Below, piece by piece: positions 58,169 through 64,000 of a stretch of 64,000 nucleotides of DNA (position 1 is the first letter of the stretch; every line of letters starts with the position of its first letter). Source of the DNA: Datnioides undecimradiatus (taxonomy: Eukaryota; Chordata; Actinopteri; Lobotiformes; Datnioididae); contig WARS01000007.1 of the NCBI GenBank assembly GCA_008933995.1, positions 5,886,923 to 5,950,922 on the forward strand, read 5' to 3'. A program made the translations under genes and the position numbers. The notes under the pieces were generated by a model, which made no database searches, was not told where the DNA came from, and saw only the letters and a program-made list of their open reading frames with translations.

Positions 58169-58375
58169 TTATTTGGCTTTTTCCTCAGCTAGCGTTAGCG
58201 GATGCCTTTTCAGATGTGTGCGCACTGCATTTGCACTTTTGCTGTATTTCAGGATGGACATGCATATTTTGCAAGTGACAGTAGTACAAGCTTCATCTTT
58301 CGTGAAGTATTTCCACACACTTGATGTACCACTGCTAGTCCCAAGCTCACCTGTTGTCTTCTGCAAGGCGTCCAT
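58169..58375 (-). pseudogene. BED-type zinc finger of the hAT transposase (68-codon ORF)
   Basis: The minus-strand ORF begins MDALQKTTGELG and encodes VWKYFTK followed by TCKICMSIL and HLKRHP. Cys35-x2-Cys38 and His54-x3-His58, with the preceding aromatic Trp21/Phe24, define a BED zinc finger, the DNA-binding module at the N-terminus of many hAT transposases and of ZBED proteins. The finger itself has no lesion. After residue 68 (TLAEEKAK) a stop occurs and recognisable hAT sequence resumes only about 170 bp further on, so the catalytic core is gone. As a stand-alone short ORF it could in principle still encode a DNA-binding peptide. The overlapping 149-codon plus-strand frame (58053-58502) is its antisense shadow. 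Confidence 0.85.
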
Positions 58376-58472
58376 ATTGTTACTGTCAAAATCACATGAT
58401 CAGCGACTAGTCAACATCAAGCTTAAAGCGTCATGGCAGAGCATTAAAGTCGACAAGTCTGTGCAACCCCTA

Positions 58473-58480
58473 ATGGACAG
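58473..58480 (+). repeat. Target-site duplication, right (ATGGACAG)
   Basis: Matches the left copy ATGTACAG at 7 of 8 bases. The single difference fits an insertion that is old enough to have acquired substitutions. Confidence 0.85.
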
Positions 58481-59384
58481 TCCCTTCAGGCATGTTTTGT
58501 GATACTGGTTAACAATAGATATAAACTTAATGTGGTGACCATTTGGTTATTGGCAAGACATAATTTAAAGTCAGAACTGTTGATTTTATATATATGGTTT
58601 TTAGAAATGTGCTACATTCTGAAATGCGTTACATCACAATCTTTCAACATTGTGAACAGTATCTCAAATTACACCGAGCCTCTATTTTATCATTTAAATT
58701 GACAACCTAGAAAATGTCCTTACCAACTTCACAGAAATGTCCTTCTGTGCACGCTTCACTTAGAGATTACAGCTTCATCTAGTGATTTAAGAAGCACTTA
58801 TACTCTTAATATCTGCTCAGCCACAGAATCGTGTATTACCCTCTATGCTTTTGAAATAATCTAACTTGCTGAATGCCTGATGAATACAAAATCTAGTAAC
58901 TGGCAATACTGTGTCACAATAGCATGCCTTAAGACTATATTAGTTTTATCTTTGTCACAACTGACGACAAAAGACCGCTGACCTGCTGTGCGGTAACAGT
59001 GTGTCATACCTCATGCTGACACACTTTGGTACTGTAAATGCTAACGCAACAGAATGTGGCTCAATTGACGTCCTTATGACACAACTGGCCAATTACGGTA
59101 AATTTAGCACCCTCGTTATGGTGGTCATACACATCCACGCCTGAAGTTCTGCTGTGTGAACTTCTCTGTGTCTCTTTTAAAGAATAGTCTCACTCTGCAC
59201 TCACTCTGTGGTTGTTCTGTAATAAGTGAACAGTGAAACTCTCATTGCTCAGTATGTCTTCACCAATCACACACTGTAGCCTTTTTATTGTTGTTTTTGT
59301 GTTTACCCCTGTAGGACTGTCAAGGCATGCATTTCATCTCATAATGTTTGCAAGCTGATCTCACTACTGCAGCAAGTCGAGTCA
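58481..59384. other. Non-coding, no gene recognised
   Basis: AT-rich flank of the hAT element, without recognisable features. Confidence 0.5.
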
Positions 59385-59740
59385 CTGCCTGCCCGTATGT
59401 ATATATGTATGCCCTTCGCATAGCTTAAGAACCACTCATCCAATCTACTTCACACTCAGCAGGTGTATTACTGGGGACCCAAGGACGTGCAGTCTGGAGT
59501 TTGGTGTTTGAACGTGGCACATTCAATATTAATAAACTCCAAATAAACAAGTGGACAGCGCTCTGTGCTGCAGTTGGGGGGGCAGGGCTTTAGAGCACAG
59601 AATCTCTGCATCTCTCTCTGTCTCTGGGACACAACCAAGTTATGCCAGGGGCCAAATGCAGAACACTCTGTAGGTTCACGACTACAATTGTGTGTACACA
59701 CAAATACAGAAAAATGAATTGTTTCTGTCAAAGTTATAAA
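59385..59740 (+). repeat. Probable interspersed repeat
   Basis: CCTTCGCATAGCTTAAGAAC, CACTCATCCAATCTACTTCA, CACTCAGCAGGTGTATTACT, GGGGACCCAAGGACGTGCAG and AATAATAAACTCCAAATAAA-like sequence resemble a percomorph repeat I vaguely recall ('cgctcatccgatctacttcacactcggcgggtgtattgctggggacccaaggacgtgcag'). A 7-base G run (59577-59583) lies inside. Recall-based, so uncertain. Confidence 0.4.
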
Positions 59741-61260
59741 GCTGATTCTATCTTGTTGATCTCACTAATTGTAGAACTGGCCGCACGTGCGTAGGCATTT
59801 CCACTCCCACAGTTTGCCATAAATGGAAGCAGAAATATTTAATGTAGAACACCTCAGATGGCATGGAAATACTTTTGCCTTTTCCATAACTCATTGGGTC
59901 TGTCAAGGTCTGTCAATTGTGGCAGAGCAGAAAAAGTGTAAGTTCACGTGTTGAATCTGAGAGCTTCAGAGAACAGCCGTGGCTATTTATAATATAGTAT
60001 CCCTACCATTAATTCGTCACGTGTACCTGCAAACCACCATCAGCTGTGATATCTCACCATTAACGTGAGAGGGATGTTCAACGATTTATCCACAAAGCTA
60101 ACTAATGACGCAGACTTCATAAAGTCCAAAGAGATGATGGACAGGGACATGATGACTGCATCGCAGCTTAAAAGAGTCAAATTGAATAATGAAAACAAGT
60201 TTGAGAGGAAACAGATTGTTTTGCACGTACAATGTTTATACATTGTGCAACGGCAGGAAACAAAGGAAGCGTCTGGATGAGTGGTTCTTGACAAAGCTGC
60301 AAGAAGAAAATACCCGAGGCCAAGATACTGAAACATTCTGAACAGACTTGTTTTGAATGCGTGCTGCACTGGCTGTGCAAACACGACTGACCTCGAACCT
60401 CTTTACTAATTGGCTGTAAAGATCAGAGAACCCCCCCTTTTTCTAATTATATTTTCCTTCCTTGCCCTTGTTGTGACCTGATCTCGGGACTCTGGTGCCC
60501 TGTGACAGATTTTCTTTAACCCCGCCCCTTTCTCTGGTTAATATGCATGCTCTTCTGTTCAACTATAACAGTGCGTGAAGATTCAAAATGCCTGATGATG
60601 CAATTATGGATTGTTTTGAATTTCTAAACAAGACAGCAACTCTCTCAACACTCGGTGCACCATTTTATTGTAAAAGGAACTATTGTTTTGCCATCTCTTT
60701 GTTTACTGACAACCATATCAATGTTTCACTTTAGGGAAATTTCTAATGGAAACTTTTCTGTGCCCATGGAGTTGTCTCCATCACATCATAATTGTGACTG
60801 TGATTGCCCAAGGACATACTTGAAAATAGCCTTGAGGAAGTCTTGTGCTCAATTTCATTAGTGGTTCCTGGTTTAATCCTGTAGCACTACACCATATGAA
60901 TTATCTGCCGGTGGTGCCAAATGGCTTTTGTCCCTGTTTCAGCCGGCAGAGTGGTGCCAGCCACAGTGCAGACGAGGACAGCAGAGGAAAACTTTGACTA
61001 GTAGAGGTTTTACAAACTTTCACTTGCACTAATCGCAGCAACCTCCAGCACAGGATTTCCTCTTTTTGATGTGACATGTGTTCCAAAGGAGTGATGATGT
61101 AATCTGATTTAAGATTTTACAGCATATATCAGAGGATGGGTTTTGCATCTGTCTGATACCCTTAACTGCGATGTAACGCATCTGGCATCTAGTAGTGGGG
61201 GTTTTTTGTGTGCGCGTGTGTTTGACATACGTGCAAATGCTCCTAGTGACATGCAATCTG
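59741..61260. other. Non-coding; a 71-codon frame of unknown nature
   Basis: A plus frame at 60065-60280 begins MRGMFNDLSTKLTNDADFI and has a charged, protein-like composition. In another frame KRLDEWFLTKLQEENTRG follows directly (about 60255-60310). I do not recognise either, and a 114-codon minus frame overlaps. It could be a frameshifted relic of an unknown element, or chance. The rest shows nothing recognisable. Confidence 0.35.
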
Positions 61261-61267
61261 AAAGGTA

Positions 61268-61345
61268 GAAGTGATGGACAAATGTGAGGGATGATGGACA
61301 GACTCAAATGACAGAAGTGATGGACACACTCAGATCACTGGGCGG
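61268..61345 (+). repeat. Imperfect short tandem repeat, about 23-26 bp period
   Basis: Three units share (A)GA.G.GATGGACA followed by A/C-rich sequence: AGAAGTGATGGACAAATG, GGATGATGGACAGACTC and AGAAGTGATGGACACACTC. Confidence 0.7.
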
Positions 61346-62109
61346 GTGAGCAGCAGGGAAACGGCAGGTTGAAATGAATGCAAACGACAACAGACGTCAA
61401 TAAACAGCATGGCAGACGCAAACACAAGTGAAAGGCTACACAGTTCTCTCAAACAGCGACAAATGTCAAACAGCGAGATGATTAACTACAGCAAAGGCAT
61501 GTGTAAATGCTGCTGAAAGTGATCTAACATGGCATAAAGTAGGAAAGTAAAACAGAAGCACACTATGCTGGCACAAATAGATCCCAGCAAACCAGACTTA
61601 CTGCATTCACTTCTATCCAATTTGCTATTTGGCCAACACAGTCGACCCCACTAACCCGTTTGTGATCAATTTGACTAATGGAAGAATCTATTTGCCTGAA
61701 ACAGTGAACATTAATTGTGTCAAATAGCCTATTGACAGCTGTATTTGGAGGTGAAAACAGGCAATTTACATTGTAAGCATCGTAGTCTATAGCGCAGGCC
61801 TAAGGCTATGATAAAAAATTTTAAAAAAAACTGACATAAAAGTCTTGTGGAAATCACACAAAATGTTAGGTTCTGATGCGTTTTCATCCCCAGACTGGCA
61901 ATTATGAAGTATGAGGCAACAAGCAAGCTGTGCCTTTGTGCTTTCCTACAGGACATTTTGCTTGTTGTTAGTGTCTTTATGACAGCTCACACTGACAGCA
62001 CTGCGCCCCCATTTCTCTGTCACATTTGGCATCACTTAGTTTACATCTGGCATTATTATCTTTGAAGTGGTTTGTCTGTGGAAAGTATAGGTGCGCTGCT
62101 GCACAAAGC
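61346..62109. other. Non-coding, no gene recognised
   Basis: AT-rich unique sequence, short open frames only. Confidence 0.5.
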
Positions 62110-62255
62110 CGCCGGCGACCGACAGACTCCATTTCATTAAACGCTATGGATATCACAGGCAAGGTCACGCCGTGTGTCAAGGACGGCATGCTCGCTCGTG
62201 GAGACGGCGGCATTTTTAGGGATCTGGAAGATGGAGCCAATCAACAGGTGTAATA
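62110..62255 (+). other. CpG-richer non-repeat patch
   Basis: GCCGCCGGCGACCGACAG, GGTCACGCCGTGTG and GCTCGCTCGTGGAGACGGCG stand out from the AT-rich surroundings. It includes AAGGTCA, a nuclear-receptor half site, at 62161-62167. An open plus frame (62026-62253) crosses it, but I see no domain. A regulatory element or an unrecognised exon is possible; there is no further support. Confidence 0.2.
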
Positions 62256-62771
62256 TGGAGATTGTGTGGACATGTGACGTTGTGCAGCTGCTCTGAATGA
62301 AATGAGCAGCTGCAGGCAGGATCCATCTCATCTGATTGAGGGCAAACTGTCATGGGAGTGACAAATCACAGGGGATCGCAGTAACACCTAAAGCTGGAAA
62401 CAAACCAGGGGATTATTGAAACCTGTGAATACCAAACACGCTCACATATGACATTTTATTTCATTTGTTCGCGTGTGTGTGTGCGCTCATGTGTGTTTGC
62501 AGTTAATCTTGTATATTACTTTATCCATGAGCACAATATTTTTATGCACATTTATGATTTTATGTTCAAGGACCTCTCAAGGTTGCAATGGTGCAGATGT
62601 TTTGAAAAAAAAAAACAACTTTTTATTGACTGCTCTGTTTCATGCCTCCTCTGACTGCTAACTCCTCTTAACCAGCCAGTCAGGGCCTCAGCTGATTCCA
62701 GCAGTAGCGACGAACGTGGCAGTTACGTCAGCGCTCCCTCAGACATGCCTTGTGGAGATCTGCACTATACT

Positions 62772-62996
62772 CAATTGTAAATGGACTGCAAGCCTGCACT
62801 ACATGTCAGCATTCACCCGTTCACATTCTGATGGAAAGGAAACTAAGGAATCACTCACACACATCGACACACCGAAGGCACATCCAACGGCACCAATTTG
62901 GGGTTCAGTATCTTGCCCAAGGACGTTTCGACATGCGGCCTAGAGGAGCCACTCTTCAGATTGACAACCGGCTCTACCCCTGAGCCATAGCTGACC
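62772..62996 (+). repeat. Abundant teleost repeat ('tgtaaatggactgca ... cctgagccatagc')
   Basis: TTGTAAATGGACTGCA, CACTACATGTCAGCATTCAC, CCGTTCACATTCTGATGG, ACCAATTTGGGGTTCAGTAT, CTTGCCCAAGGACGTTTCGA and CTCTACCCCTGAGCCATAGC follow, in order, a repeat I recall as highly abundant in percomorphs. The central part ('tttatatagcgcttttctagtctaccgaccactcaaagcgcttta') is deleted. A more diverged copy is at 45350-45540. Confidence 0.75.
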
Positions 62997-64000
62997 CAAA
63001 ATAACTGCACTCCGCTGGCTTTTACAATGAAAAATGATATAAAGCAGGGGGAAATGAGGAAACGTAAAAGTAAAGAGCCATATGCATAAAAAGGTTGACT
63101 TTTAATGTGATCGGAACAGTGTGATCTTTGAATTTATCGCAGTACCTGTTACCAACATAGCACTGCTTTTATGCAGTCTGAGATAAGAAATCACCATTTT
63201 CCTCTATCATGCATGTAAATAAGTAATTAAAAAACAATGTTGCTGGGTATCAGTACAGTATTACAAAAGTTAATATTGCAATATTCACGATTATAGATAT
63301 TTTCTACTCACCTAAAGTTTTCATTTTTCCCTCGAAGGTGAAAGTTCCCAGTTTTACAAAAGAAAAAGGTACAACTTTAAAGAACAGTCAGAAGAAGTCA
63401 ACATAATGTTGTGCAACAGTATTTACTGTGTGCACGTCTGGCTTCCTTCCTTCCATTTAATCTTATGTGAGCCCTCACATTAAGCTTGGGTACAATCATG
63501 GCAGCGTGACCCCCAGGTGAGAGACCACTGCTTTAAAAAGGTTATGGAGAGAAGATTTAATATTTAAAAAGGCTGCACTTCAATGAGGCATTGACTTTTT
63601 TCAGTATTCAACAAAGATGATGGGCTGCCTTAACCTTAAAGCAGCTGTAATCAATATTTCAAACAAGTAAGTCCTAAATGACAGTGTATAGGAGACATTT
63701 GTGGTGAGGAACTTGAAGAGACTTAGAACTTGAGTCTGTCTCAGGTGGACAGTAGCAGTAAATTTACTTAAGTGCTGTACATTTCGTAGCTTTATTTCAA
63801 TTTTCTTCCATCACCTATTTGTATTCCACTATGTGGCAACTTTGCTTTTCTTTAACTTCTTGAGGCTCCACTCATTTTTACAGATAGTTACTTTGCAGAT
63901 TAAGATTTTTCATGAAAAACGATATAAGCTTTTAAAACACATTGTTCAAGATTCACTCAGTGGATGCCAACTTCTTTGGCTTGAGGCCCCTCACAAAAAA
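62997..64000. other. Non-coding; possible repeat scraps
   Basis: No gene recognised. GTGACCCCCAGGTGAGAGAC and CACTGCTTTAAAAAGG (63507-63542), and CAACTTCTTTGGCTTGAGGC, CCCTCACAAAAA (63968-63999), look like ends of common fish repeats, but are too short to assign. Confidence 0.35.

Larger units (their letters stand above)
57424..58472 (-). mobile_element. Internally deleted hAT transposon, 1,049 bp
   Basis: The left end TAGGGGTTGGACGACT and the reverse complement of the right end TAGGGGTTGCACAGACT form imperfect terminal inverted repeats, with a GTCGACTTTAA-like and GTTGACTA.TC subterminal pattern on both sides. The element is bounded by an 8-bp target-site duplication. Its genes read on the minus strand: a BED zinc finger near the right end (58169-58375), then a C-terminal hAT dimerisation domain (57825-57995). 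Autonomous hAT transposases are usually about 550-700 residues. Here only about 340 bp separate the two domains' outer limits, so the RNase H-like catalytic core is deleted. The copy cannot transpose by itself but keeps the ends a transposase would need. Confidence 0.88.

Noticed and set aside
58053-58502. 149-codon plus-strand open frame
   Set aside because: It is antisense to the BED finger of the hAT element and overlaps the terminal inverted repeat.
1-64000. CRISPR array, operon, phage or bacterial genes
   Set aside because: No regularly spaced repeats, no long bacterial-type ORFs and no ribosome-binding-site structure. All signals are those of vertebrate nuclear DNA.

Overview
This window is vertebrate nuclear DNA. 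It is AT-rich, intron- or gene-desert-like, with many CA/GT and CT microsatellites, A-tracts and decayed transposon copies. The repeat mix points to a teleost, most likely a percomorph: a CR1/L2/Rex1-type LINE with a GACAATAAA-type 3' tail, piggyBac, hAT and mariner relics, and several short repeats I recognise as very abundant in percomorph genomes. The species cannot be named from the sequence. I found no complete host protein-coding gene, no coding exon I can defend, and no tRNA, rRNA, snRNA or CRISPR. Most open frames are 60-120 codons, overlap on both strands, and look like chance.

Layout. 0-10 kb: mostly unique sequence with a diverged ~150 bp direct repeat (663-811 and 4448-4580), a perfect 24-bp palindrome (3648-3671) and two copies of a common teleost repeat. 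10-21 kb: repeat-dense. It holds a LINE C-terminal fragment (10715-10822), a 5'-truncated LINE 3' half on the minus strand (14682-15690), hAT-related short elements, a (CT)27(AT)7 tract and related purine-rich repeats. 21-32 kb: sparse, with a decayed mariner fragment (about 23520-23945) and the best-preserved copy of the common teleost repeat (26130-26690). 32-40 kb: mostly unique, with two CpG-richer patches (35060-35210 and 37270-37380). 40-42 kb: an internally deleted piggyBac copy whose N-terminal reading frame is open apart from one TGA, next to a tandem duplication and CA tracts. 42-53 kb: a second relic of the same mariner family (about 47735-48260) and further repeats. 53-64 kb: a GC-richer patch (53510-53760), a LINE 3' tail (55241-55292) and the clearest mobile element of the window. 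That last is a 1,049-bp hAT copy (57424-58472) with terminal inverted repeats, an 8-bp target-site duplication matching at 7 of 8 bases, a BED zinc finger and a hAT dimerisation domain, but no catalytic core.

No genes here work together as a pathway. The biology visible is transposon history: four superfamilies (LINE, piggyBac, hAT, mariner) in different stages of decay, two of them internally deleted so that DNA-binding or dimerisation parts remain while the catalytic core is gone. Family assignments rest on protein and terminal motifs seen directly and on remembered consensus patterns. No database search was possible, and I saw no convincing undescribed system.
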